From contig NZ_SOAV01000012.1 in assembly GCF_004364245.1 (NCBI RefSeq), positions 244,216-308,215 on the forward strand: DNA of 64,000 nucleotides, given 5' to 3'. Below, piece by piece: positions 7,906-16,047 of this stretch. Position 1 is the stretch's first letter. The number at the start of each line of letters is the position of its first letter. Source of the stretch: Streptomyces sp. BK208. Lineage in GTDB: Bacteria > Actinomycetota > Actinomycetes > Streptomycetales > Streptomycetaceae. A program made the translations under genes and the position numbers. The notes beneath the pieces were generated by a model. The model was not told where the DNA came from. It made no database searches and saw nothing but the letters and a program-made list of their open reading frames with translations.

Positions 7906-8991
7906 CGAGCCCACCACGCGCGTGCCGTCGTACAGCACGATCGCCTGGCCGGGGGCGACCCCGCGCACCGGCTCGGTGAACGTCACCTCCAGGGTGCCGT
8001 CGACCAGTTCGGCGCGGACCTCGGTCTCGCCGCCGTGGGCGCGGAGCTGGGCGGTGTAGGTGCCGGGGCCTGTGGGGGCGGCACCGCACCAGCGGGGCTT
8101 GATCGCGCGCAGGGCGTCGACGTCGAGGGCCTCGGCCGGACCGACCGTCACGGTGTTGTCCACCGGGGAGATGTCCAGGACGTAGCGCGGCTTGCCGTCG
8201 GGGGCCGGGGTGCCGATCCTGAGGCCCTTGCGCTGGCCGATGGTGTAGCCGTAGGCGCCCTCGTGGGTGCCGAGCCGGTTGCCCGCCTCGTCGACGATGT
8301 CGCCCTCGGCCTTGCCCAGCCGGCCGGCGAGGAAGCCCTGGGTGTCGCCGTCGGCGATGAAGCAGATGTCGTGGGAGTCGGGCTTCTTGGCCACCGCGAG
8401 GCCCCTGCGCTCGGCCTCCGCGCGGATCTCGTCCTTGGTGGTGACCGTGTCGCCGAGCGGGAACATCGCGTGGGCGAGCTGCCGGTCGTCGAGCACGCCG
8501 AGGACGTAGCTCTGGTCCTTGGCCATGTCGGAGGCGCGGTGCAGCTCGCGCACGCCGTCCTCGCGCAGGATCACCTGGGCGTAGTGGCCGGTGCAGACGG
8601 CGTCGAACCCGAGGGCCAGCGCCTTGTCGAGCAGCGCGGCGAACTTGATCTTCTCGTTGCAGCGCAGGCACGGGTTGGGGGTGCGGCCCGCCTCGTACTC
8701 GGCGACGAAGTCCTCGACCACGTCCTCCCGGAAGCGGTCGGCGAGGTCCCACACGTAGAACGGGATGCCGATGACGTCGGCGGCGCGGCGGGCGTCGCGC
8801 GAGTCCTCGATGGTGCAACAGCCCCGGGCGCCCGTGCGGAAGGACTGCGGGTTCGCGGAGAGCGCCAGGTGGACGCCGGTCACGTCGTGCCCCGCCTCGG
8901 CCGCGCGGGCGGCGGCGACGGCGGAGTCGACTCCGCCCGACATGGCGGCGAGGACGCGGAGGGGACGGGTGCGCTGCGGGGTCTCAGTCAT
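7861..8991 (-). CDS. mnmA: tRNA-specific 2-thiouridylase MnmA
   Basis: Thiolates U34 in the wobble position of tRNAs for Lys, Glu and Gln using ATP and relayed persulfide sulfur. The 376-residue protein has the PP-loop SGGVDS (residues 18-23), the catalytic cysteine C108 in PNPCLRCN and the second cysteine C210 in SHDICFIADG. The ATG at 8991 has a GGAGGGG site just upstream. The last few codons lie in repeated DNA, so the C-terminal tail (TTRATAGAA) may be recently altered. A cysteine desulfurase, the likely sulfur donor, lies about 0.8 kb upstream on the same strand. Confidence 0.97.
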   Translation of the reverse strand: MTETPQRTRPLRVLAAMSGGVDSAVAAARAAEAGHDVTGVHLALSANPQSFRTGARGCCTIEDSRDARRAADVIGIPFYVWDLADRFREDVVEDFVAEYEAGRTPNPCLRCNEKIKFAALLDKALALGFDAVCTGHYAQVILREDGVRELHRASDMAKDQSYVLGVLDDRQLAHAMFPLGDTVTTKDEIRAEAERRGLAVAKKPDSHDICFIADGDTQGFLAGRLGKAEGDIVDEAGNRLGTHEGAYGYTIGQRKGLRIGTPAPDGKPRYVLDISPVDNTVTVGPAEALDVDALRAIKPRWCGAAPTGPGTYTAQLRAHGGETEVRAELVDGTLEVTFTEPVRGVAPGQAIVLYDGTRVVGSATIASTTRATAGAA

Positions 8992-9051
8992 AACCCCTCC
9001 AGGGTACGGGGAGGCGGGAACCGGAGCGCGCGAGTATGCGTTGAAGATCGT

Positions 9052-9765
9052 ATGGGGGCTAAGCAGGGATCCTCGGGCGGATCCGCGGGCGGCGGGCCGG
9101 CGGACGGCGACCGGCGCATCGGCCGGCGGGCGCTGATCGTCGGCGGTGCGGCGGCGGCCGCGGGCACCGCCGTGCTGGCCCGTGACGAGCTGTCCCGCCT
9201 GTGGTGGCGGACGCCGGGGGTGGACCGGCCCCGCGAGGAGGGCGCCGTCGACTACGCGGGCGCGCGCTGGGTGGCCGCCTCGGACGCGAACTGGCGGCGG
9301 GCGGACCGGCCGGACGACTACGGCATCGACATGGTGATCGTCCACGTCACCCAGGGCAGCTTCGCCAGTGCGGTGCGCGCCTTCCAGGACCCGGGGCACA
9401 AGGCGGCCGCGCACTACATCGTGGGACAGGACGGGCGTGTCACCCAGATGATCCGCGAGCTGGACGTGGCGTACCACGCGGGCAACCGCGACTACAACGA
9501 GCGCAGTGTCGGCATCGAGCACGAGGGTTTCGTCGACCGCCCGCGGGACTTCACCGACGCGATGTACGCCGCCTCCGCGCGCCTGACGGCGGGCATATGC
9601 GCACGCTACGACATACCCGTGGACCGCGAGCACATCCTCGGCCACGTGGAGGTGCCGGGGACCGACCACACCGACCCGGGGCCGCACTGGGACTGGGACC
9701 GGTACCTGAAGCTGGTGCGGCGAGCCGCCACCGGCGGCCCGTCGAAGCCGCCGGCGAAGGCCTGA
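9052..9765 (+). CDS. Exported N-acetylmuramoyl-L-alanine amidase (Amidase_2) with Tat-like signal
   Basis: Predicted to cleave the muramoyl-L-alanine bond of peptidoglycan outside the membrane. The 237-residue protein starts with a twin-arginine type signal (GRRALIVGG followed by an alanine-rich core). The amidase_2/PGRP domain has zinc-ligand histidines in VIVHVTQGS and GTDHTDPGPHWDWDRY, and HEGFVDRP in the middle. It faces opposite to the flanking desulfurase and mnmA genes, so it interrupts that functional pair. The start ATG has only a weak ribosome site. Confidence 0.88.
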   Translation: MGAKQGSSGGSAGGGPADGDRRIGRRALIVGGAAAAAGTAVLARDELSRLWWRTPGVDRPREEGAVDYAGARWVAASDANWRRADRPDDYGIDMVIVHVTQGSFASAVRAFQDPGHKAAAHYIVGQDGRVTQMIRELDVAYHAGNRDYNERSVGIEHEGFVDRPRDFTDAMYAASARLTAGICARYDIPVDREHILGHVEVPGTDHTDPGPHWDWDRYLKLVRRAATGGPSKPPAKA

Positions 9766-9796
9766 GCCCTCCGGCGGCGTCCGCGGCCGACGGCTC

Positions 9797-10966
9797 CTAC
9801 GACAGTCCCGCCGCGCGGGCGCGTTCCACCGCGGGGCCGATCGCCTTGGCGAGCGCCGCCACGTCGGCCGCGGTCGAGGTGTGGCCCAGCGAGAAGCGCA
9901 GGGTGCCGCGGGCCAGGGCGGGGTCGGTGCCGGTGGCCAGCAGGACGTGGCTGGGCTGGGCGACGCCCGCGGTGCAGGCGGAGCCGGTGGAGCACTCGAT
10001 GCCCTGCGCGTCGAGCAGCAGGAGGAGGGAGTCGCCCTCGCAGCCGGGGAAGGTGAAGTGGGCGTTGGCGGGCAGGCGCCCCTCCCGGACCGGGTCGCCG
10101 CCGAGGATCGCGTCCGGGACCGCCGTGCGGACGGCGTCGACCAGGTCGTCGCGCAGGGCACCGATCTCGCGGGCGAACCACGCGCGCTGCTCGGCGGCGA
10201 GGCGCCCGGCGACGGCGAAGGAGGCCACGGCCGGGACGTCGAGGGTGCCGGAGCGCACATGGCGTTCCTGTCCGCCCCCGTGCAGGACGGGGACCGGGGT
10301 GTACTCGCGGCCCAGCAGCAGCGCGCCGATGCCGTAGGGGCCGCCGATCTTGTGGCCGGACACCGTCATCGCCGCGAGCCCGGAGGCGGCGAAGTCGACC
10401 GGGAGCTGGCCGAAGGCCTGGACCGCGTCGGCGTGCAGCGGCACGTCGAACTCGGCGGCCACGTCGGCGAGTTCCCGCACCGGCATGATCGTGCCGATCT
10501 CGTTGTTGGCCCACATCACGGTGGCGAGGGCGACGTCGCCGGGGTCGCGGGCGATGGCCTCGCGCAGCGCGTCCGGGTGGACGCGGCCGTACGCGTCGAC
10601 CGGGAGGTACTCGACAGTGGCGCCCTCGTGCTCGCCGAGCCAGTGCACGGCGTCGAGGACCGCGTGGTGCTCGACGGGGCTGGCCAGGACCCGGGTGCGG
10701 GCCGGGTCGGCGTCGCGGCGGGCCCAGTACAGGCCCTTGACGGCGAGGTTGTCGGCCTCGGTGCCGCCGGAGGTGAGGACCACTTCGCTGGGGCGGGCGC
10801 CGAGCGCCTCGGCGAGGCTCTCACGGGCCTCCTCGACGGTGCGCCTCGCCCGGCGGCCGGACGCGTGCAGGGAGGAGGCGTTGCCGGTGACGCTCAGGTG
10901 CGCGGCGAGTGCCTCGACTGCCTCGGGAAGCATCGGGGTGGTCGCGGCGTGGTCGAGGTAAGCCAT
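9797..10966 (-). CDS. Cysteine desulfurase (IscS/NifS-like)
   Basis: A PLP enzyme that converts cysteine to alanine and carries the sulfur as a persulfide. In the 389-residue protein, SGHKIGG supplies the PLP-binding Lys206, and the catalytic loop STGSACTAG has Cys331 at the position of E. coli IscS Cys328. The ATG at 10966 gives MAYLDHAATTP, the normal family start. It probably feeds sulfur to MnmA. No Fe-S scaffold gene is next to it, which fits a tRNA-thiolation role better than a dedicated isc operon. Confidence 0.95.
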   Translation of the reverse strand: MAYLDHAATTPMLPEAVEALAAHLSVTGNASSLHASGRRARRTVEEARESLAEALGARPSEVVLTSGGTEADNLAVKGLYWARRDADPARTRVLASPVEHHAVLDAVHWLGEHEGATVEYLPVDAYGRVHPDALREAIARDPGDVALATVMWANNEIGTIMPVRELADVAAEFDVPLHADAVQAFGQLPVDFAASGLAAMTVSGHKIGGPYGIGALLLGREYTPVPVLHGGGQERHVRSGTLDVPAVASFAVAGRLAAEQRAWFAREIGALRDDLVDAVRTAVPDAILGGDPVREGRLPANAHFTFPGCEGDSLLLLLDAQGIECSTGSACTAGVAQPSHVLLATGTDPALARGTLRFSLGHTSTAADVAALAKAIGPAVERARAAGLS

Positions 10967-11041
10967 GGTGCGGCCGATTCTACGGGCGGCCCCGCCCGGT
11001 CCCGGACCGAGGCCCGCCTCGTCGCACGGGGGTGCGACGGC

Positions 11042-11371
11042 TCACAGGCTCCACGACAGGGTGCTGTCCGCGGACATGAACGCCACCAGGACCAGCAGGT
11101 CGGCGACGCCCAGGCCGAGGCCGAGGAGGGCCCGGCCGCGGCGGGCGGTGCCGCGCCACAGCGCGACGCTCGCGAGGGCGATGGCGATCGGGCCCAGGAA
11201 GACGTTGAGGACGAGCAGGCCGAGCAGACCGAGGACGAAGGCGGCGACGGCCATGCCGTCGGTGTCGTGGATGCCGGTGCGGCGGGCGGCGCGGGTGGTG
11301 CGGGAGGAGTCGGTGGAGTCGGTGGAGTCGGTGGAGTCGGCGGTGCGGTTGGCCGGTGCGGTGAGCTGCAT
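11042..11371 (-). CDS. Small DUF4190-like membrane protein
   Basis: This 109-residue protein has a charged N-terminal tail and then two hydrophobic segments (VAAFVLGLLGLLVLNVFLGPI and LLGLGLGVADLLVLVAF) separated by an arginine-rich turn, the DUF4190 pattern. The tail contains DSTDSTDSTDSS, encoded by tandem 9-bp repeats at about 11307-11340. The ATG at 11371 is preceded by GGGAGA. It is codirectional with the next small membrane gene and both point away from the TetR gene, so that regulator may control them. Confidence 0.75.
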   Translation of the reverse strand: MQLTAPANRTADSTDSTDSTDSSRTTRAARRTGIHDTDGMAVAAFVLGLLGLLVLNVFLGPIAIALASVALWRGTARRGRALLGLGLGVADLLVLVAFMSADSTLSWSL

Positions 11372-11455
11372 GGTGGTCTCCCTGCCGTGCGTCGGTGGGC
11401 CGTTGCGTCGGTGGAGGTGCGTCGGGGCGCGAGCTGCGTCAGGACGCGAGGCGCG

Positions 11456-11623
11456 TCAGTGCGCGGAGGTGCTCCGCCGGCGGCCGTGCCGCTCGCGGAG
11501 CGCGAAGACGCCGAGCCAGACGGCGATGACCAGGCCGGCCGCGACGGAGAAGGTGAGCGGTGCGTGGGCCACGGCGCCCAGGACCACGCCGAGGAGCAGG
11601 AGTGCGACGACGAGGAACAGCAT
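11456..11623 (-). CDS. Small two-helix membrane protein
   Basis: A 55-residue protein with two transmembrane segments (MLFLVVALLLLGVVLGAVAHA and FSVAAGLVIAVWLGVFAL) and a basic tail RERHGRRRS. I chose the ATG at 11623, which has GGGGGAT about eight bases upstream. A GTG at 11653 would add ten residues but has no ribosome site. Family unknown. It is divergent from the TetR gene across a 127-bp region holding two related inverted repeats. Confidence 0.6.
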   Translation of the reverse strand: MLFLVVALLLLGVVLGAVAHAPLTFSVAAGLVIAVWLGVFALRERHGRRRSTSAH

Positions 11624-11674
11624 GGAACGGATCCCCCAATCTTGCGTGGGCACTTCGGTGAACGTTTGTGGTTA

Positions 11675-11744
11675 CAGTTGTTTACTGACTTCCCAGTCTA
11701 GCGCGCTCCATGGCTTTCCAATTCCGGAGAACAGTTGTTAACTG
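11675..11744. promoter_or_regulatory. Two CAGTT-GTT-(A/T)ACTG inverted repeats, probable TetR operator pair
   Basis: CAGTTGTTTACTG at 11675-11687 and CAGTTGTTAACTG at 11732-11744 share 12 of 13 bases and have 5-bp arms around GTT. They lie 57 bp apart, one on each side of the divergent promoter region between the small membrane gene and the TetR gene. This is the arrangement expected for autoregulation by the adjacent repressor. That assignment is inferred from position and symmetry only. Confidence 0.5.
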
Positions 11745-11750
11745 CATGGC

Positions 11751-12377
11751 ATGAGTCACACCTCCGGCGTTCGGCAGGCGCAGAAGCAGAAGACCCGGCA
11801 GGCACTCCTGGACGCGGCGCTCGGCCTGCTGGAGGAGCAGAGCCTGAGCAGCCTGGGGCTGCGTGAGGTCACCCGCGCCGTGGGGGTCGCGCCGACCGCC
11901 TTCTACCGGCACTTCCACTCCACGGCCGATCTCGGCGTGGCCCTGGTCGAGGAGGCGCTGGGCAGCCTGCACCCGATGATCCGGATCACGATGTCACCGG
12001 CGGAGGACGACGAGGAGCGCATCGCCCGCGCGGTCGAGTTGATCGCCGGTCACGTGGCCGCGCACCCGGCTCACGTCCGTTTCGTGGCCCGGGAGCGGCA
12101 CGGCGGAGTGCAGCCGGTGCGCCGGGCCATACGTGAGCAGCTGGCGCGGTTCGCCGAGGAGGTGCAGGCCGAGCTGGCCACGGACGCGTCGGCGGCGGGC
12201 TGGAGCGAGACCGACCTGCGCATGCTGGCGAGCCTCTACGTCGACCAGATGCTGATCACGGCGTCCCTCTTCCTGGAGACGCTGGACGCCCCCGAAGACG
12301 AACGCCGCCGGGCCGTCGAGACGGCACGGCGGCAACTGCGGCTGATCAGCGTCGGCCGCACGCACTGGCTGGACTGA
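11751..12377 (+). CDS. TetR-family transcriptional regulator (FabR-like)
   Basis: A 208-residue regulator with an N-terminal TetR helix-turn-helix (TRQALLDAALGLLEEQ ... LREVTRAVGVAPTAFYRHF, residues about 15-60) and a C-terminal ligand domain. The DNA-binding segment resembles the FabR group, which senses acyl chains, but the ligand cannot be read from sequence. The ATG at 11751 has no ribosome site at normal distance (GGAGA lies 20 bases upstream), and one predicted operator ends only six bases before it. The transcript may therefore be leaderless or tightly repressed. Confidence 0.85.
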   Translation: MSHTSGVRQAQKQKTRQALLDAALGLLEEQSLSSLGLREVTRAVGVAPTAFYRHFHSTADLGVALVEEALGSLHPMIRITMSPAEDDEERIARAVELIAGHVAAHPAHVRFVARERHGGVQPVRRAIREQLARFAEEVQAELATDASAAGWSETDLRMLASLYVDQMLITASLFLETLDAPEDERRRAVETARRQLRLISVGRTHWLD

Positions 12378-12389
12378 GACGTCGCCGGT

Positions 12390-13250
12390 TCAGCCGAGCC
12401 GCACCCGGGCCAGCTGACGGGACTGGGCGACCAGGCGGTCGGCGCTGTCCCAGACCTCGGCGTCCTCCTCCAGGAAGCCCCCGGCGAGGTTGCGGGTGGC
12501 GACGGAGACCCGCAGCGGGCCCGGCGCCGGACGGCAGCGCACGTGCACGGTCAGCTCGACCGTCGGCACCCAGCCCTTGAGTCCCAGCTCGAAGGCGGTC
12601 GGCGGCAGCGCGTCCACCGCGAGGAGCAGCGAGAGCGGGTCGGCGTCGCGGCCGTCGGCGAGCCCGAACCAGGCCCGCATCTCGCCCCGGCCCGAGGGCT
12701 GTCCCAGCGCCCAGCCCAGGGTGGCGGGGTCCAGCTTGAGCTTGAGGCGGTCGGTGATGGCCGAGCTGCCCTCGACGGGGGCGGGACCGTCCTCCGGACC
12801 GAAGCACTGGTCCGGCGGCGGGATGGCGGGCGGCTTCGCCGAGGTGCGGACGTCGTCCGGCAGGGCGTCGAGGTCCCCGTAGGAGGCGAGGACGCGGATG
12901 CGCTCGACCTCGCGGCCCTCGTCGTCGTACTGGAAGAGGGAAGCCTGGCCGGTGGAGAGGGTGCGTCCGGTGCGGACGGTCTCGGTGCGCACGACCGCCG
13001 GGCCCGGCCGGGAGGCGGTGAGGTAGTGCGCCGAGACGGTGAAGGGGTCGGGGTGCGGGAGCGCGTCGCCGAGGGCCCGGCCCAGGACGGCCAGCAGATA
13101 GCCGCCGTTGACGGCGTTGATGATGGTCCAGCCGGCCGACAGGTCGATGTCGTAGACCCCGGGGGCGCGCCGGGTGACGGCGGTGTCCCGGTCGAACTCG
13201 CTGTCGCCGATGGTGGCCCGTGTGGCCGCTGCGGAGGCTGCTTCTGGCAT
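12390..13250 (-). CDS. Acyl-CoA thioesterase family protein (double hotdog)
   Basis: A 286-residue protein with two hotdog halves typical of the TesB-like/4HBT_3 thioesterase family. The first includes GWTIINAVNGGYLLAVLGRAL and SAHYLTASRPGPAVV. The second includes ELGLKGWVPTVELTVHVRCRP and GFLEEDAEVWDSADRLVAQSRQLA. It probably hydrolyses acyl-CoA esters in the cytoplasm. I start at the ATG at 13250; a TTG at 13265 is less likely. It follows the MerR gene by 25 bases on the same strand and is probably its operon partner. Confidence 0.8.
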   Translation of the reverse strand: MPEAASAAATRATIGDSEFDRDTAVTRRAPGVYDIDLSAGWTIINAVNGGYLLAVLGRALGDALPHPDPFTVSAHYLTASRPGPAVVRTETVRTGRTLSTGQASLFQYDDEGREVERIRVLASYGDLDALPDDVRTSAKPPAIPPPDQCFGPEDGPAPVEGSSAITDRLKLKLDPATLGWALGQPSGRGEMRAWFGLADGRDADPLSLLLAVDALPPTAFELGLKGWVPTVELTVHVRCRPAPGPLRVSVATRNLAGGFLEEDAEVWDSADRLVAQSRQLARVRLG

Positions 13251-13275
13251 GACAGCACGGTACAACAGGAAACTA

Positions 13276-14019
13276 CTAAGCGGTAGCTTTTCTCTGTCGT
13301 TCCCGCGCGCTGAGATACGCCTCCAGTTCCGCCGCCCCGGCCACCATCGCCCGGCCCCGGGCGGTCACCCGCTCCTGCCACTCGCGCAGGGCGGTCTCCA
13401 GCGGCTCCACTCCCCCGGCCGACCGCACCTGGGCGATGACGGACGCGATCCGCTCCAGTGGATATCCGCCCCGCCGCAACTGGTGCGCGAGGCGGGCGTC
13501 CCGTACGTCGGCGGCGTCGTAGCGGCGGTATCCGGTGACCGGGTCGCGGCGTGGGCGCACCAGTCCGGCCCGCTCCCACGCGCGCAGGGTCGCGGGCCGG
13601 ATGCCCAGCTCCGCCGCGAGGGATCCGATGAAGCCGCCCGCCGTACCCGGCACGTCCCCGGCGGCCTCGGGCACCAGGTCCCGCAGCGCGCCCTCCACGG
13701 CCTCCAGCGTCCGCCGGTCGTCGAGCAGCCGGGCGTGGCTCTCGTCGATCAACCGGAGCCCCTCGTCCACCGCGTCCTCGTTCACGGCCCGCATCACCGA
13801 GCCCGCCGTCCGGTGGCCGTGGCCCGCCAGCAGGGCGAGGAAAGCGTCCAGGGCCCGGGCGTGCAGCGCGGTGTAGACGCGGTAGCCGTGGGCCGTTCGC
13901 TCGGCGGCCGGGAGGATGCCGGCCGCCTCGTAGTTCCTGACGGCCTGCGCCGACAGACCGTGCGCGCGCGCCAGGTCCACCGGCCTGAGTTTCCTCGCGC
14001 TTTGAGGGTTGGCGGCCAT
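13276..14019 (-). CDS. MerR-family regulator with two helix-turn-helix domains
   Basis: A 247-residue protein with two separate MerR-type winged HTH units. The first (LRPVDLARAHGLSAQAVRNYEAAG, about residues 10-35, with GYRVYTALH) is followed by a helical linker. The second is FIGSLAAELGIRPATLRAWERAGLVRPRRDPVTGYRRYDAADVRDARLA in three consecutive stretches near residues 130-180. Ordinary MerR proteins have one unit plus an effector domain, so this resembles the duplicated-HTH TioE-like group. The ATG at 14019 follows an AGGGGG ribosome site. It is divergent from the erythromycin-esterase gene and probably controls it. Confidence 0.85.
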   Translation of the reverse strand: MAANPQSARKLRPVDLARAHGLSAQAVRNYEAAGILPAAERTAHGYRVYTALHARALDAFLALLAGHGHRTAGSVMRAVNEDAVDEGLRLIDESHARLLDDRRTLEAVEGALRDLVPEAAGDVPGTAGGFIGSLAAELGIRPATLRAWERAGLVRPRRDPVTGYRRYDAADVRDARLAHQLRRGGYPLERIASVIAQVRSAGGVEPLETALREWQERVTARGRAMVAGAAELEAYLSARERQRKATA

Positions 14020-14056
14020 GATCCCCCTGTTCTCAAGACGAAGTCTCAACCGGTAG

Positions 14057-14074
14057 TTCAACGATACCGTTGAA
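14057..14074. promoter_or_regulatory. TTCAAC-N6-GTTGAA inverted repeat abutting the esterase start
   Basis: A perfect 6-bp inverted repeat with a GATACC spacer ends three bases before the ATG at 14078. TACCGT at 14066-14071 inside it could be a -10 element for a leaderless transcript. A TCTCAA direct repeat sits just upstream at about 14032-14050. A bound MerR-type dimer would control esterase expression here. No experimental support is available from the sequence. Confidence 0.5.
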
Positions 14075-14077
14075 GCC

Positions 14078-15298
14078 ATGGCCGAACGCACCGAGACCAC
14101 AGCCGACATCGCCGACATCGCCCGTCCCCTGGACGCGGCCGCCGTCATGCGGCTGTTCCCCGCCCCGCCCCGGCTGCTCGCGCTGGGCGAGCCCACGCAC
14201 GGCGAGGACGCCCTGCTCGACGTCCGCAACGCCCTCTTCCGGCAACTCGTCGAGCGGCACGGCTACCGGACGATCGCGATCGAGAGCGACTGCCTGAGAG
14301 GGCTGGTCGTGGACGACTACGTCACCTGGGGCACCGGGACCCTCGACGAGGTCGTGGAACGGGGATTCAGTCACCCCTGGGGACCGAGCGCCCCCAACCG
14401 GGAGCTGGTGCGCTGGATGCGCGCGTACAACGAGGACCGGCCCGTGGAGCAGCGGATCCGCTTCGCCGGTTTCGACGGCCCGCTGGAGATCACCGGCGCC
14501 GAGAGCCCCCGGCAGGCCCTCACCGCCCTGCACGGCTGCCTCGCTGCCTGGCTGGACCCCGGCCTGCTCCCCTGCACGGCGGGGACACTGGACCGCCTGC
14601 TCGGCACCGACGACCGGTGGACCGAGCCCGAGGCGATGATGGACCCGGGGCGGTCGGTGGGACGGTCGGCCGGGGCCAGGGAGTTGCGGACGCTCGCCGA
14701 AGACCTCGTGTCGCTGCTGGACGAGCAGACACCGCACCTGCTCGCGGCCTCCTCCCGGGACGAGTGGGAGCGGGCCCGCCTGCACGCCCGTACCGCCACC
14801 GGCCTGCTGACGTACCACCACGCGATGGCCGACGACTCCCCGGCCCGCATGACCAGGATGCTCGGCGCGCGGGACCGGATGATGGCCGGCAACCTCCTCG
14901 CGCTCGCCGAACGGGGGCCGGCCTTCGTCCACGCCCACAACTCCCACCTCCAGCGCGAGAAGAGCTCGATGCGGATGTGGCAGGGCCCGCTGGAATGGTG
15001 GAGCGCAGGGGCCCTCGTCGGCGCCCGGCTCGGCGGGGAGTACGGCTTCGTGGCCACGGCCCTGGGCACGATCCGGCACCAGGGCGTGGACACCCCGCCG
15101 CCGGACACCGTCGAGGGGCTCCTGTACGCGCTCCCCGACGACCCCTGCGTCGTCGAGCCCGCGCGACTGGCGGACGCCCTCGGCGATCCGCGGCCCGCGC
15201 CCCGGGTCTCCTCCTGGTTCGGCTACGCCCCGCTCGACCCCGGTCACCTGGACACGGTCGACGGTGTCGTCTTCGTCAAGGACATGCCGCACCCCTGA
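14078..15298 (+). CDS. Erythromycin esterase family protein
   Basis: The 406-residue protein belongs to the Ere/EreA-like superfamily. GEPTHGEDALLDVRN matches the conserved GE-x-THG-x-x-E/D region, IESDCLRG the second acidic motif, and AHNSHLQREKS supplies the HNxH-type histidines. Family members hydrolyse the macrolide lactone or related esters, but many chromosomal Streptomyces copies are uncharacterised, so resistance should not be assumed. The ATG at 14078 lacks a ribosome site and lies at the edge of an inverted repeat, pointing to a leaderless transcript. Divergent from the double-HTH MerR gene. Confidence 0.85.
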   Translation: MAERTETTADIADIARPLDAAAVMRLFPAPPRLLALGEPTHGEDALLDVRNALFRQLVERHGYRTIAIESDCLRGLVVDDYVTWGTGTLDEVVERGFSHPWGPSAPNRELVRWMRAYNEDRPVEQRIRFAGFDGPLEITGAESPRQALTALHGCLAAWLDPGLLPCTAGTLDRLLGTDDRWTEPEAMMDPGRSVGRSAGARELRTLAEDLVSLLDEQTPHLLAASSRDEWERARLHARTATGLLTYHHAMADDSPARMTRMLGARDRMMAGNLLALAERGPAFVHAHNSHLQREKSSMRMWQGPLEWWSAGALVGARLGGEYGFVATALGTIRHQGVDTPPPDTVEGLLYALPDDPCVVEPARLADALGDPRPAPRVSSWFGYAPLDPGHLDTVDGVVFVKDMPHP

Positions 15299-15310
15299 CG
15301 GATGCCGGGG

Positions 15311-15970
15311 TCAGTCCCCCTCGACCACCGTCGACCTGCGGTTCCAGGCGCGGGGCGCCCGCCAGTGGTAGCGCATGGCGAGCAGCCGCAGGACGAAGGC
15401 GGTGACGACCGCCAGACCGCTGGTGAGCGGGGTGAGCGCCTCGTAGCGGATGCACAGGGCGACCATCGCGGAACCGACGATCGCCGGGACGGCGTACAGG
15501 TCGCGGTCCCAGCGCAGCAGTGAGGGCACCTCGTTGGCGAGCACGTCGCGCAGCACGCCGCCGCCCACCGCGGTGGTCAGTCCCAGGCAGGCGGAGGCGG
15601 TCAGGCCGAGACCGTAGTCGTACGCCTTGGTGGTGCCGGCGACGCAGAACAGGCCGAGCCCGGCCGCGTCGAAGATGTTCACGCCGGTCTGGAGGCGCTC
15701 CACGTGGGGGTGGAGGAAGAACACCAGCAGTGTCGCGAGCAGCGGGGTGAGGAAGTACCCGAGGTCGGTGAAGGCGGCGGGCGGCACCGCGCCGATCACC
15801 AGGTCCCGGAACAGTCCGCCGCCCAGCGCGGTGACCTCGGCGAGGACGGCGATGCCGAAGACGTCGAAGTTCTTGCGTACGGCCAGCAGCGCGCCGGAGA
15901 TGGCGAACACGAAGATGCCGACCAGGTCGAGCGTGTGCTGGACGGTGGGACTGAAGAGTTGCTCGTACAC
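15311..15970 (-). CDS. TRIC-type cation channel / UPF0126 membrane protein
   Basis: This integral membrane protein of about 219 residues contains two TRIC repeats. Each has the glycine-rich arginine motif: GGGLFRDLVIG in the first half and GGGVLRDVLANEVP in the second. Prokaryotic TRIC homologues form monovalent cation channels. The frame extends to 16051, but that extension crosses the strong oppF terminator, so I prefer GTG at 15970 (VYEQLFSPTVQHTLDLVG). The GGAAGGG ribosome-like site is unusually close to that GTG, so the exact start is uncertain. Confidence 0.85.
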   Translation of the reverse strand: MYEQLFSPTVQHTLDLVGIFVFAISGALLAVRKNFDVFGIAVLAEVTALGGGLFRDLVIGAVPPAAFTDLGYFLTPLLATLLVFFLHPHVERLQTGVNIFDAAGLGLFCVAGTTKAYDYGLGLTASACLGLTTAVGGGVLRDVLANEVPSLLRWDRDLYAVPAIVGSAMVALCIRYEALTPLTSGLAVVTAFVLRLLAMRYHWRAPRAWNRRSTVVEGD

Positions 15971-15990
15971 CCTTCCATTCTTACCTGCCA

Positions 15991-16027
15991 GTGAGCCCCC
16001 GCCTTGCAAACGAAGGCGGGGGCTCAC
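15991..16027 (-). terminator. Terminator of the opp operon
   Basis: A perfect 15-bp stem (GTGAGCCCCCGCCTT at 15991-16005 with its complement at 16013-16027) encloses a 7-base loop, 20 bases past the oppF stop on the transcribed strand. There is no U-run, as is usual for Streptomyces terminators. Confidence 0.85.
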
Positions 16028-16047
16028 GGGCAGTCGGGTGAGTGCGG

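Noticed and set aside
7010..8818. A 602-codon leftward frame overlapping the hydrolase and mnmA
   Set aside because: It is antisense to the hydrolase and out of frame with mnmA, has no family motifs, and is open only because stop codons are rare in GC-rich DNA; its internal repeats are the decayed intergenic copies.
14078..15298. Calling the erythromycin-esterase homologue a macrolide resistance gene
   Set aside because: Family membership is clear, but chromosomal Streptomyces members act on unknown esters and no resistance context is visible.
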